From Bryobacteraceae bacterium (lineage in GTDB: Bacteria > Acidobacteriota > Terriglobia > Bryobacterales > Bryobacteraceae), in contig JAIEMJ010000009.1 in assembly GCA_019752335.1 (NCBI GenBank), positions 1 to 64,000 of the forward strand: DNA of 64,000 bases, written 5' to 3'. A program made the position numbers and the translations under genes. Each line of letters starts with the position of its first letter. The stretch's first letter is position 1. Positions 49,972-58,835 of the stretch are shown here, piece by piece. The notes beneath the pieces are model-generated. The model did not search any database. It was given only the letters and a program-made list of their open reading frames with translations, and was not told the origin of the DNA.

Positions 49972-50127
49972 ATGGACCAACGTAATTTCGAATACATGTT
50001 CTATGGCCTCGCTGCCGCGTGGACCATTCTTTGTCTCTACAGCCTCTTGCTCACCAGCCGGGGCCGTAAGATCCAAGCCGAAATTGAACACTTGAAGCGT
50101 ATGCTCGAGGCTAGCCCGAAGAAGTAA
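49972..50127 (+). CDS. ccmD: Small membrane protein CcmD
   Basis: A 51-residue protein easily missed because of its size. One membrane helix (about residues 9-28, YMFYGLAAAWTILCLYSLLL) is followed by a basic, helical cytoplasmic tail (SRGRKIQAEIEHLKRMLEAS). Length, topology and position after ccmC match CcmD, which holds holo-CcmE and CcmC together for release by CcmAB. The TATAAT just before the ATG is probably fortuitous; an AGGA ribosome-binding site lies 8 bp before the start. Confidence 0.85.
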   Translation: MDQRNFEYMFYGLAAAWTILCLYSLLLTSRGRKIQAEIEHLKRMLEASPKK

Positions 50128-50140
50128 GGAACTATCGCCC

Positions 50141-51481
50141 ATGAATCGCCGATCCCTGATGAAACTGTTGGCCGCTGTGCCGGCCATTCCCGCCGCCGTG
50201 GAAGCGCAGGTGGCCAAAGCCACCCGCGCCACGCCGTCGCCCAAGATCAAAGACATTCAAGTGATCGCCACCGCGCCACAAGGTCTGCGACTGGTGGCCG
50301 TGAAGGTGATCACCGATCAGGACGGCCTCTACGGCTGGGGCTGCGGCACTTACACGCAACGTGCCGACTTAGTGGTGATGGCGGTGGAAAAATACCTGAA
50401 GCCGTTGTTAGTTGGGAAGCCGGCGGACCGCATCGACGATACCTGGCAGATGTGTTACAACTCCTCGTACTGGCGTAACTCCGGCGTGCTCAATAATGCC
50501 ATTTCCGGCGTCGATCAGGCCCTGTGGGATATCAAGGGCCGGCAAGCGGGCATGCCGGTTTACCAGTTACTCGGTGGCAAGTGCCGCGAGGCCGCGGATT
50601 GCTACGGGCACGCGGGCGGCGTGGAGATTCCCGAGATTATCGATAGTGTCCGTAAGTTTATGGACCAAGGCTTCCGCCACGTCCGCATTCAGTTCGGCTT
50701 GCCCGGCCAAGCGGCCTACGGTTCGGGCCGCGCGGGGGCGAATCCGGCGTTGCCGAAGGGGACCTTGCACCGGGCGCCGGTCTTCAACCCGAACGACTAC
50801 TGCCGGCGCGCCCCGAAGATCTTCGAAGCCGCGCGCAAGGAACTCGGCGACGAGGTGCAGTTGCTCCACGACGTCCACGAGCGCATTACGCCCACGCAGG
50901 CCATTCAACTCGCCAAGGACCTGGAGCCGTTCCGCCTGTTCTTCCTCGAAGATCCGCTGTCGCCCGAAGACAACGCTTACTACAAGCACATCCGGCAGCA
51001 ATGTTCGACGCCGATCGCCATGGGCGAACTCTTTAACTCGCCGCACGAATGGATCCCGCTGGTGCAGGACCGCCTTATCGACTACATCCGGGTCCACGTC
51101 AGCCAAATGGGCGGCGTCACGCCGTGCCGCAAGATGGCCGCCATGTGCGAGACCTTCAACGTCCGCACGGCCTGGCACGGCCCCGGCGACGTCAGCCCGA
51201 TGGGCCACGCGGCGAACCTGGCGCTCGACCTCGCCTGCTACAACTTCGGCGTGCAGGAGTGGAGCGGCTTCAGCGAACGCGTGCAGGAGGTCTTCTCCGG
51301 CGTCCCGACGCTGAAGGACGGCTACGCTTACGCCAATGAAGCCCCCGGCTGGGGCATCGAGGTGAACGAGACGGCCGCGAAGAAGTATCCGTTCGGCTAC
51401 GGCGAGCAAGGCGAGCGGAAGAACCTGAACGGCGGCTGGGGCGAAGTCCGCAAGCCGGATGGGACGCTGATTAAGCAGTAG
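50141..51481 (+). CDS. Enolase-superfamily dehydratase (ManD/RspA-like, mandelate racemase group)
   Basis: A 446-residue enolase-superfamily enzyme with a signal sequence at the N-terminus that fits a Tat signal (NRRSLMKLL). The mandelate racemase N-terminal domain (about 35-160) includes NNAISGVDQALWDIKG. The barrel has metal ligands in the order LLHDVHERITP (Asp), FFLEDPLSPED (Glu) and AMGELFNSPHEW (Glu), followed by the ManD-type TAWHGPGDVSPMGHAAN segment. It most resembles the D-mannonate/D-gluconate dehydratase group known as ManD or RspA. A signal peptide is unusual for that group. It lies 13 bp after ccmD and may ride on the same transcript. Confidence 0.82.
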   Translation: MNRRSLMKLLAAVPAIPAAVEAQVAKATRATPSPKIKDIQVIATAPQGLRLVAVKVITDQDGLYGWGCGTYTQRADLVVMAVEKYLKPLLVGKPADRIDDTWQMCYNSSYWRNSGVLNNAISGVDQALWDIKGRQAGMPVYQLLGGKCREAADCYGHAGGVEIPEIIDSVRKFMDQGFRHVRIQFGLPGQAAYGSGRAGANPALPKGTLHRAPVFNPNDYCRRAPKIFEAARKELGDEVQLLHDVHERITPTQAIQLAKDLEPFRLFFLEDPLSPEDNAYYKHIRQQCSTPIAMGELFNSPHEWIPLVQDRLIDYIRVHVSQMGGVTPCRKMAAMCETFNVRTAWHGPGDVSPMGHAANLALDLACYNFGVQEWSGFSERVQEVFSGVPTLKDGYAYANEAPGWGIEVNETAAKKYPFGYGEQGERKNLNGGWGEVRKPDGTLIKQ

Positions 51482-51486
51482 GTCGA

Positions 51487-51795
51487 CTAAGTCGTCTTTC
51501 GTGACTTGAAGACGGGCTGGCGGCGAATGTCCGTCCAATATTCAACGCGGACATCCTCATCAATGTCGGTTCTAACGTTGGTTGCATACAGCGCGTCGGC
51601 GCCATCGCGGCGTGGGCCTGATATCCAATATTCGTCGCCGGAATTCACTTCGTAATAGTTCGACTTGAAGCCAGCACCTTTCCGGCTCCGAAATTCAAGT
51701 TCTCCGTAGTAAAGCGTAGCTCCAGTCTTGGAGAACGTAACGCGGCCAATCCTCGCAGGCCCCGTGAGCCGGCCAGCCTTCGATTCGATGTACAT
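51487..51795 (-). CDS. Conserved hypothetical protein
   Basis: A protein of about 102 residues recognisable by the pattern YIESKAGRLTGPARIGRVTF, then TLYYGELEFRS and EYWISGPRRDGADALY, ending in an acidic VRTDIDEDVRVEYW segment. A small family with this pattern is widespread in bacteria and is often mislabelled in databases as 1-deoxy-D-xylulose-5-phosphate synthase, to which it has no similarity. I chose the ATG at 51795; one five codons upstream is also possible. Function unknown. It lies downstream of a DUF433 gene on the same strand. Confidence 0.65.
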   Translation of the reverse strand: MYIESKAGRLTGPARIGRVTFSKTGATLYYGELEFRSRKGAGFKSNYYEVNSGDEYWISGPRRDGADALYATNVRTDIDEDVRVEYWTDIRRQPVFKSRKTT

Positions 51796-51827
51796 GATTC
51801 TTGAACGCATAACGGTACAATAACGGC

Positions 51828-52163
51828 TTAAATGATCTCTAGGGGGATTGCTCCAGTCCGGCTCACTCTATCCCGGACCGCACGCAGCCGGTCGCGTAAC
51901 TCGCCGGGCAACGGGGATTGCTGATCCCGCAGAGCTTCCGCTAATGCGTCCTGCTCATGCAGGTATCGATCCACTTCGTTTTGGTGCTCCAGATAAAACG
52001 TTACTGCGCCATACACCTTCACGAGCGAACCAATCGTAGGGAAGGAGCGCAGGATACTCTCTGGCGCGGCTCCATTCTGAAACGCTGTGACGACGCTGTC
52101 TAGGGACACGCGGGAATTGGCAAGGTAATAGCCGCCATCACGAAATTCCACGTAGTCTTGCAT
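51828..52163 (-). CDS. DUF433 family protein (antitoxin-like)
   Basis: A 111-residue protein with the DUF433 pattern: EFRDGGYYLANSRVSLDSVV, then GAAPESILRSFPTIGSLVKVYGAVTFYL, which forms a small helix-turn-helix-type domain. The C-terminal 40 residues are helical and rich in Glu, Arg and Gln. DUF433 proteins are often antitoxins paired with a PIN-like nuclease. The next gene downstream does not look like such a toxin, so this may be an orphan. Confidence 0.75.
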   Translation of the reverse strand: MQDYVEFRDGGYYLANSRVSLDSVVTAFQNGAAPESILRSFPTIGSLVKVYGAVTFYLEHQNEVDRYLHEQDALAEALRDQQSPLPGELRDRLRAVRDRVSRTGAIPLEII

Positions 52164-52208
52164 GACAAACCCATCTTACTCGAACTAGCCTGTCAGCGGA
52201 CCTGGACC

Positions 52209-52358
52209 CTACCAGGGATCCAGGGTACACTTCGTCCGGAACTGGCGAACCATGCGGCGCTCTTCTTCGCTCGGCTCCGCTGCGTACGCTAGGTTCAACT
52301 GCTCGGTAATGCGCGAACGCAGGAATGCCATAAGGGCTTGCGAAATCACTCTCTTCAT
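52209..52358 (-). CDS. Possible small protein
   Basis: A 49-codon reading starting at an ATG 7 bp after the stop of the TonB-dependent receptor. It is a largely amphipathic helix followed by a basic C-terminal segment (RRMVRQFRTKCTLDPW). No family recognised and the ribosome-binding site is weak, so coding status is uncertain. Reported because its position suggests translational coupling with the receptor gene. Confidence 0.3.
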   Translation of the reverse strand: MKRVISQALMAFLRSRITEQLNLAYAAEPSEEERRMVRQFRTKCTLDPW

Positions 52359-52365
52359 CGCGACT

Positions 52366-55300
52366 TTAGAAGTTCAGCTTCGTGCCCAGCATGATCTGGC
52401 GCGCGCCGCTGGCGACGTCGGCGCCGATGCGGCCGAAGAGGTTGTTGGTGATGGTGGCCGTGGGACCGTTGAACGACGGCGTGTTCGTCAGGTTGCTGAC
52501 GTCGGCGCGGATCTCGAGCTTGAAGCGCTCGGTGATGGCGACCTTCTTCGCGAAGCTGGCGTCGAAGTTGATGAACATCGGGCCACGCACCGAGTTGCGG
52601 CCGGTGTTGCCGAGTTCGCCCGCTACCGGGGCGGTGTACTTGGCGCGCTCGGTGGGGTTGAAGAACCAGTTGAAGCCATTCTCATCGCGGACCGCGCCCA
52701 TGGTACGGTCGCAGCCGGAGCAATTGGCGAAAGACTGCACGACGCTGTTAAAGGTGTTGGTGCCGGAGTAGACCGTGAAGGGACGGCCACTCGTCCAGCG
52801 GAACAGCCCGGAGACTTGCCAGCCGCCGATCAGGCGGTCCAGCCACGGCCCGGAGTTGCCGCCGAAGCGCTGGCCCTTGCCGAAGGGGATCTCGTAGACG
52901 AAGTTCGAGAAAAGCGAATGGCGCCGGTCAAAGTCCGAGAGGGCGTAGTTCAAGCGGCGGTTGTTGATGTCGAAGGGCGTGCTGCCAGCGGACTGGGCGT
53001 TGCCGGTGCTGGCGAGGGTGAACGTGGGGTCGAAGCTGCGCGTGTCGAGCGACTTCGACAGGATGTAGTTGGCGGTCACCGTGGCGCCGCGCGCGAAGCG
53101 TCGCGTGAAGGTGGTCTGCAGCGAGTGGAACGTGGAGAAGTCGTTCGAGTCGATCACGTTCAGGCCGCCCTGGAACTGCGGGTAAGGCGTCAGGAAGAAG
53201 GGACCCAGGCCGGAAGCGTTGGGCAGATTGGTGCCAGACTGGGGTTGCGACGCGATGGTGTTGGCCAAGCTGCCGACGTTGCCTAGCGGGAAGACGGTCG
53301 CGTAGATGCGTCGCGCGAAGGCCGCGCCGGTTTCGGCGGCGCCGCGCCGGCTATCGGCGCGGAAGATGTTGTCGAACAAGGGGCTCTCGCCACCGGCTTG
53401 CACGGTGCGGAAGGCATCGAGGAAGCCGTTGTTGCGCAGGTAGGCCTGATTCGCGTTGTAGCCGCCCAGCAGATTATGGGCGCGGCGGCCGATGTAGTTG
53501 ACCTCAATCACCGTACCCTTGGACACTTCGCGTTGCACGCCGAAGCTCCACATATTGGTTTGCGGGGTTTCGAAACTGGGGTCGACGACGGTGTTGTTGT
53601 TCGCGCTGAACGGAATCGGCGTGCGCAGTTCATTCGGCGTGCGCGTGGTCGAGAGCTCGGGCAGACCCCGCAGACGGCCACCGCCGGCGCCGTAGGCGAT
53701 GTTGGTGATCCCCAGCGTGCTGCCAGGCATGTTGGGCAGAATGAAGCTCGAAATCAGGAAGGTCGGCACGCGGTCATAAGCCAGGCGGTAGTTGGCGCGG
53801 ATACTCGTCTTGCCGTCGCCGAAGGGATCCCAGGCGACGCCGACCGAGGGGCCGAAGTTATTCCAGTCGCTCTTCCAGAGTTGGCCGGGCTGCCAGGTGA
53901 GGTCGTTGCGCGGCGCCGCGCCGGCCACCGGGACGAAGTTCGGCACGAGGATTGGCGAGTTCGGGTTGCCGGATTTAGGCGCTTGCCGTGCGTCGAGGCG
54001 CAGGCCGTAGTCGATGGTGAGGTTCTTGCGGACTCGCCACGTGTCCTGGAAGTAGAAGTCGTACTCGTAATAGCGGGCGTCGAAGTTGAAAGTGCCTTTA
54101 CGGAAGCTGTTGCCATCGGCGACGAAGCCTTGCCGCGCCTGGCCTACGCGGCCGAGCAGCGTGTTGATCATGGTTTCGAGCGCGGGACGGTCAAAGGCCT
54201 GGTTGATGGCGGCGGGTAGACCGAAGGCGTTTGGATCGACGACGTTCACGTTGCGGTCGAAATTGACGACCAGGCCAGAGTTCTGTCCGCCGATGCTGGA
54301 ACGCACATCGAGGTGCTGCGTCAGGCGGAAGTTGATTCCCGCTTTAAAGGCGTGCTTTCCTTTGAACCAGCTCAGATTATCGACAAACTGGAGCGTATTC
54401 AACTTGCGGGTGTTGTTGAAGGTATAGGCAATCGGAATTGTATAGCCGGATTCGAAGGTCGGCTTATTCAGATCCTGCACGGGATTCGGGAAATCGAAGT
54501 TGAACTCGCTCCAGCCGGAGACGAACTCGTTGGTGACGTTGGTGGTTAAGTTACTACGCCAGTTGATGGCGTAGTTCCGCGGCAAGCGCAGCGTATCCGT
54601 GAGGCAGGGCGCGCCGGGGACGCGCGGCAAGCCGCCATTCACGCCGTCGCAGTAAGTGTTCTGAAAGCCATAGTAGACGCGGCCGAAGACCGTGTTCTTC
54701 GTGTTGATCAGATGATCTACCTTCAGCGTCAGGTCGCGCTGCTTTTCGGTTTCGGTGGGGCGGAAGACGAAGCCCGCTGTATTGAGGCCATCCCCGGCGT
54801 CAAAGCGATTGGGCAGGGGCGTCTGGTCAATCAGCGCTTTCACGGTGGGATCGAGACCGGCGCGAAGGGGATCGCTCTGGATGATGTTATAGCTGGTGAC
54901 GGGCACCAGCGGCGCCCCGGTCGCACTGACGCTGGCGCCGTTGACGCCCGCCGGCTGGTTGCGTCCGCCAGGCACGAAGCGGAAGTTGCCGGCGCGGGCC
55001 TCGGCGGTCAGCACCGTGGCTTGCTGGGTGACGTTGCGAATGGCGCGCAGTTCCTGCCAGTTGGCGAAGTAGAAGGTGCGATTCTTCTTGATCGGGCCGC
55101 CGACGCTGCCGCCGAAGATATTTTGAACGAACTGCTCCTTGCCGATGCGGTTGAAGTTGTTCTGCCAGGGGTTCGCGTTCAAGCGAGGCGTGCGATAGAA
55201 CCAGAAGGCGTTGCCGTGGAGTTCGTTGCCGCCGGAGCGAGTCACCAGCGCCACTTGGCCGCCGCTGTTCCGGCCGCTCTCGGCCGAGGCATTGGAGGTA

Positions 55301-55944
55301 ACGATCTTCATTTCGGCCACCGAATCCGGGTTCACGCGAATCGGATTATTGCCGACGCCACCGCCGGCGCTTACCTCGTTCATATCGATGCCGTCGAGCG
55401 TGAAGTTCCAGGCGCGATCGCGCGCGCCATTCATATGGCCACCGCTACCGTTGGGGCCGGTGTTCATGCCGGGCACGACGTTCAGGATGCTGGTGGGGTC
55501 GCGCCGGCGCGTCGCGACGATGGGCATCTCTTTCATCGTGCGCTCATTGATTACGGGACCGAGGTTGCCGCTCTGGCTGGTTTGCACGAGTTCCGCGGCG
55601 GAGCTGACTTCGACGGACTCCGCGACCGCGCCGAGGACCATCGTGACGTTGATCGTCATCGGCGAACCCACCGTGAGCTGGTTCGAGCGCGTGACAAACT
55701 TCTTGAAGCCCGGCGACTCCACTTCGAGCGTGTAGAGGCCGATTTGCACGGACTCAAATTGATACGTGCCCGCCGCCGAGGTTTGGCTTTCGAACGTCAA
55801 GCCGGTGGATTCGTTGAGGAGCTTTACCTTGGCTGCGACGACGGCCGAACCCGTGGGGTCCTGCACGGTGCCGACCACGCGCGAGGTGGTGCCTTGGCCG
55901 AAAAGGAGCGAGAGCGAGAGTGACAGAAGCGTGACAAAGCGCAT
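52366..55944 (-). CDS. TonB-dependent receptor, Oar-like, with N-terminal carboxypeptidase-regulatory domain
   Basis: An 1192-residue outer-membrane protein. A signal peptide (1-17) precedes a carboxypeptidase-regulatory-like domain (about 20-100, starting TSRVVGTVQDPTGSAVVAAK), a TonB plug region (about 120-235, with VATRRRDPTSILNVVPGMNT) and a long beta-barrel that ends with the terminal aromatic Phe (KLNF) expected for outer-membrane insertion. This Oar-like architecture is very common in Acidobacteria and is linked to uptake of large or complex substrates. The substrate is unknown; no TonB or neighbouring sugar/iron genes are present. A ~30-bp gap separates its start from the next minus gene. 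Confidence 0.93.
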   Translation of the reverse strand: MRFVTLLSLSLSLLFGQGTTSRVVGTVQDPTGSAVVAAKVKLLNESTGLTFESQTSAAGTYQFESVQIGLYTLEVESPGFKKFVTRSNQLTVGSPMTINVTMVLGAVAESVEVSSAAELVQTSQSGNLGPVINERTMKEMPIVATRRRDPTSILNVVPGMNTGPNGSGGHMNGARDRAWNFTLDGIDMNEVSAGGGVGNNPIRVNPDSVAEMKIVTSNASAESGRNSGGQVALVTRSGGNELHGNAFWFYRTPRLNANPWQNNFNRIGKEQFVQNIFGGSVGGPIKKNRTFYFANWQELRAIRNVTQQATVLTAEARAGNFRFVPGGRNQPAGVNGASVSATGAPLVPVTSYNIIQSDPLRAGLDPTVKALIDQTPLPNRFDAGDGLNTAGFVFRPTETEKQRDLTLKVDHLINTKNTVFGRVYYGFQNTYCDGVNGGLPRVPGAPCLTDTLRLPRNYAINWRSNLTTNVTNEFVSGWSEFNFDFPNPVQDLNKPTFESGYTIPIAYTFNNTRKLNTLQFVDNLSWFKGKHAFKAGINFRLTQHLDVRSSIGGQNSGLVVNFDRNVNVVDPNAFGLPAAINQAFDRPALETMINTLLGRVGQARQGFVADGNSFRKGTFNFDARYYEYDFYFQDTWRVRKNLTIDYGLRLDARQAPKSGNPNSPILVPNFVPVAGAAPRNDLTWQPGQLWKSDWNNFGPSVGVAWDPFGDGKTSIRANYRLAYDRVPTFLISSFILPNMPGSTLGITNIAYGAGGGRLRGLPELSTTRTPNELRTPIPFSANNNTVVDPSFETPQTNMWSFGVQREVSKGTVIEVNYIGRRAHNLLGGYNANQAYLRNNGFLDAFRTVQAGGESPLFDNIFRADSRRGAAETGAAFARRIYATVFPLGNVGSLANTIASQPQSGTNLPNASGLGPFFLTPYPQFQGGLNVIDSNDFSTFHSLQTTFTRRFARGATVTANYILSKSLDTRSFDPTFTLASTGNAQSAGSTPFDINNRRLNYALSDFDRRHSLFSNFVYEIPFGKGQRFGGNSGPWLDRLIGGWQVSGLFRWTSGRPFTVYSGTNTFNSVVQSFANCSGCDRTMGAVRDENGFNWFFNPTERAKYTAPVAGELGNTGRNSVRGPMFINFDASFAKKVAITERFKLEIRADVSNLTNTPSFNGPTATITNNLFGRIGADVASGARQIMLGTKLNF

Positions 55945-55977
55945 TCAAATAGTTTAACAATCGCCACGGCTTCAGGT

Positions 55978-56994
55978 TTACGAAAATTGGGCTAAAATCG
56001 CCGACGTAATGGCCTGCGTACCGATTACCTGCCCATAGTCAACGGCTTCCACGGCGCGTTCGATCCGGCGGGCGGCGGCGCGCGTGGCTTCGGTGTTGAA
56101 CCAATCGAGCATCATCGCGGCGGACAGGATCATCGCCACGGGGTTCGCCAAGCCTTTTCCCGCGATATCCGGCGCGGTGCCGTGGGAAGGCTGAAAGACC
56201 GCCCACTTGTCGCCAATGTCGGCGGACGGCGCGTAGCCCATGCCGCCAATGAGGCCGGCGGCCAGGTCGCTGAGAATATCGCCGAACATGTTTTCCGTCA
56301 CCACCACGTCGTAAGTGTGCGGCCGCGTGATGAGGTAGAGGGCCATGGCGTCGACGTAGACGCATTCGGTGGCGACGTCGGGATAAGTGGCGGCTACTTC
56401 GAGAAAAATACGCCGGAAATAGGCCATCGACGGCAGTACGTTGGCCTTATCGACGAGGGTAACTTTCTTGCGCCGCTGGCGCGCGTGCGCAAAGGCACGG
56501 TGAAACAGGCGCTCGCTGCGGACCCGCGACACGTGCATGATATCTTCGACGAACGGGGGATCGGTGGCGGGCGGGTTACCGCGCGAGTAGAACAGGCCTT
56601 CGGTGTTCTCGCGGATGAGCAGCAGGTCAATCTCGCCGGGGCCATAACCCTTGAGCGGCGAAAGCGACTCGCGCATCAGCCGGATCGGGCGCAGGCCGAG
56701 ATAGAGGTCGAGCCTCTCGCGAATGTCGATCTGCGGCGTCATCTCCGTGCCGTTGGGCCAGCGGACGTGCGGCAGGCCCATGGCGCCAAGCAGGATCGCG
56801 TCGTAGGCCTGGGCGCGGGCGAGCGTGGCGGCGGGGAGCGGGTCGCCGCTGGCGAGATATTCGTTCGCGCCCACGCTGAGCTCGTCAAATTCCAGCGCGA
56901 ACCCGTCGGCGGCCGCGGCCAGTACCTTACGGGCCTCCGTCATTACTTCCACGCCAATGCCATCGCCCGGCAGAACCGCGATTCGATAATTCAT
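55978..56994 (-). CDS. Isocitrate/isopropylmalate dehydrogenase family protein
   Basis: A 338-residue beta-decarboxylating dehydrogenase. Family marks are the GDGIGVEV segment near the N-terminus, the substrate-binding LRPIRL with Arg residues near 102, the ENTEGLFYSRG segment, the DKANVLPSM segment (Lys near the active site), and the NAD/metal site ENMFGDILSDLAAGLIGGMG with GTAPDIAGKGLANPVA near the end. It could be 3-isopropylmalate dehydrogenase, tartrate dehydrogenase or a related oxidising decarboxylase. The leu pathway neighbours are not present, so I do not assign leuB. No signal peptide; cytoplasmic. Confidence 0.88.
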   Translation of the reverse strand: MNYRIAVLPGDGIGVEVMTEARKVLAAAADGFALEFDELSVGANEYLASGDPLPAATLARAQAYDAILLGAMGLPHVRWPNGTEMTPQIDIRERLDLYLGLRPIRLMRESLSPLKGYGPGEIDLLLIRENTEGLFYSRGNPPATDPPFVEDIMHVSRVRSERLFHRAFAHARQRRKKVTLVDKANVLPSMAYFRRIFLEVAATYPDVATECVYVDAMALYLITRPHTYDVVVTENMFGDILSDLAAGLIGGMGYAPSADIGDKWAVFQPSHGTAPDIAGKGLANPVAMILSAAMMLDWFNTEATRAAARRIERAVEAVDYGQVIGTQAITSAILAQFS

Positions 56995-57032
56995 TCGTCC
57001 CCGAGTGTAACAAAACAGGGTTACCCTAACGG

Positions 57033-58505
57033 ATGATGCGGATTTTTCTCTTACCCATTCTGGCGGCCAGCCTGGCCGCGCAACCGGCGCCGCCCGTGAA
57101 GCCCGAAACGAAGCCGGTGACGCGAGACCAGGAGATCACCGTGGGGGGCCGCACGCTGCGGTATAAGTCCACCACGGGAATGATGCGCCTGAAGAATGAG
57201 GCTGGCGAAATGGATGCCGACTTGTTCTACGTGGCGTACACGATGGAAGGCGCCAACCGGCCGCTCACCATCTGCTTCAACGGCGGCCCCGGCGCGGGCT
57301 CGCTGTGGCTGCACCTGGGCGCGATCGGCCCGATGCGCGCCATGATGAACGACGACGGTTCGCTGCCGCCCGCGCCCTATAAAATGTCGCCTAACGAAGG
57401 CACTTGGCTCGACAAGAGCGACCTCGTGTTTGTCGATCCCGTCGGCACGGGCTTCTCCCGGGCACGCTCGGCGGACGTCGCTCGGAAGTACTTTGGCGTG
57501 CGCGGCGATATTGAGTCCATCGGCACGTTCGTCCGGCACTATCTGAACCAGAACAAGCGTTGGCAGTCGCCGCTCTTTGTGGCGGGCGAAAGCTACGGCA
57601 CGACGCGCGCCGCGGGGCTTTCGCAATATCTGGTGGACCACGGCATCGCCTTGAACGGCGTAATGCTGATTTCGACGATCATGAATTTCCAGACGGTGCG
57701 TTTTCAGCGCGGCAACGATGTCGCTTACGCGACTCACTTACCCACTTACACGGCCATCGCGTGGTATCACAAGAAATTGCCGGCGGACTTACAAAAAGAC
57801 TTACGCAAGGCCATCGACGAAAGCCGTAAGTTCGCCTCCGGCGACTATCAGTTACTCCTCTATAAAGGCGACACCTTGACCGCCGAAGAGCGCAAGCGGG
57901 GAATCGATCAACTTACCCGGCTGACTGGCTTGAGCCGGGACTTTTTGGAGCGTAGCGAACTGCGCATCGAAATTCAGCGTTTCACCAAGGAGTTACTGCG
58001 GGATAAAGGTCTGACGGTCGGGCGGCTGGATGGACGCCTGACGGGCCAGGAAGGTTCGCCGACGGCGGAAACGCCTACGTTCGATCCTTCGATGAGCGCG
58101 ATCCGTCCGCCCTATACGGCGATCATGAATCAGTACGCGCGCGAGCAACTGGGCTGGGAAGAGGAGAAGGAGTACTTCGCCCTGGGCGGCGGCATCACCG
58201 CTCCGTGGGACTGGGGCATCACCCAGAACGGCGGGCAAGGTTACGCCGACACCAGCGAGAATCTGCGAGCGGCGCTCGAACGCAATCCCCACATGAAGAT
58301 CCTCGTCGCGAGCGGCTACTACGATCTCGCGACGCCCTTCCACGCCGTCGAGTACACGGTCTCCCATATGGGCCTGCCGGCCGCGATGCGCCAGAATCTC
58401 CGCTGGACCCACTACGAGGCGGGGCACATGATGTACATCCACGTGCCTTCGCTCAAGAAGCTGAAAGCCGACGTAGATCAGTTCTACGACGACGCCCGCA
58501 AGTAA
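57033..58505 (+). CDS. S10 family serine carboxypeptidase-like protein
   Basis: A 490-residue secreted peptidase. A signal peptide (1-17) is followed by an alpha/beta-hydrolase fold. The substrate-binding NGGPGAGSLW segment (83-92), the nucleophile elbow GESYGTTR (Ser187), the ASGYYDLATPF segment with the catalytic Asp and the ending EAGHMMYIH with the catalytic His are all intact. Acts on C-terminal residues of peptides; acidobacterial genomes contain several copies. The stretch 57720-58010 uses TTA leucine codons five times, against one in the preceding 690 bp. Confidence 0.9.
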   Translation: MMRIFLLPILAASLAAQPAPPVKPETKPVTRDQEITVGGRTLRYKSTTGMMRLKNEAGEMDADLFYVAYTMEGANRPLTICFNGGPGAGSLWLHLGAIGPMRAMMNDDGSLPPAPYKMSPNEGTWLDKSDLVFVDPVGTGFSRARSADVARKYFGVRGDIESIGTFVRHYLNQNKRWQSPLFVAGESYGTTRAAGLSQYLVDHGIALNGVMLISTIMNFQTVRFQRGNDVAYATHLPTYTAIAWYHKKLPADLQKDLRKAIDESRKFASGDYQLLLYKGDTLTAEERKRGIDQLTRLTGLSRDFLERSELRIEIQRFTKELLRDKGLTVGRLDGRLTGQEGSPTAETPTFDPSMSAIRPPYTAIMNQYAREQLGWEEEKEYFALGGGITAPWDWGITQNGGQGYADTSENLRAALERNPHMKILVASGYYDLATPFHAVEYTVSHMGLPAAMRQNLRWTHYEAGHMMYIHVPSLKKLKADVDQFYDDARK

Positions 58506-58554
58506 GTACCGCCACGTCGCGGCATTCGGAACGGCTGGCCACGGGCCGATGATG

Positions 58555-58592
58555 CGTTCGCATCAAGATGTTATTCTGTAAATATGCGAACG
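58555..58592. promoter_or_regulatory. VapB-type operator over the antitoxin start
   Basis: A perfect 9-bp inverted repeat (CGTTCGCAT at 58555-58563 and ATGCGAACG at 58584-58592) with a 20-bp spacer. The second arm starts with the antitoxin ATG itself. Between the arms lies an A/T-rich TTATTCT that could be the -10. This is the geometry of an autoregulatory operator for an RHH-type antitoxin. Confidence 0.75.
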
Positions 58593-58835
58593 ACGCTGGA
58601 TCTGCCGGATGAGATTTATCAACGCGTGAAGATTACCGCGATTGAGCGTGGAGAGACGATGAAGGGCTTCGTCGAACGGGCGGTGCGCAATGAACTCGCG
58701 CAGCGGCAGGATCGCGATCCCGTGAAGCCGGCGAAGCGGCGGCCATTTCCCGTGCTGCATTTGAAGGACCGAACGCCGATCGACATCACCAACGAACAAA
58801 CCGAGGAGGCCATTCTTGGCGGCTTCTCTCGTTGA
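58584..58835 (+). CDS. Antitoxin (VapB-like, ribbon-helix-helix)
   Basis: An 83-residue protein. The N-terminal TTLDLPDEIYQRVKITAIERG is a typical ribbon-helix-helix segment, followed by helix KGFVERAVRNELA and a Pro/Arg-rich C-terminal toxin-binding part. Precedes the toxin with a 20-bp overlap and sits on its own palindromic operator. Confidence 0.8.
   Translation: MRTTLDLPDEIYQRVKITAIERGETMKGFVERAVRNELAQRQDRDPVKPAKRRPFPVLHLKDRTPIDITNEQTEEAILGGFSR

Noticed and set aside
49960-49974. TATAAT just before ccmD as a promoter
   Set aside because: It is in the 9-bp gap between ccmC and ccmD, has no spacing for a transcript start before the ATG and lies in a continuous operon.
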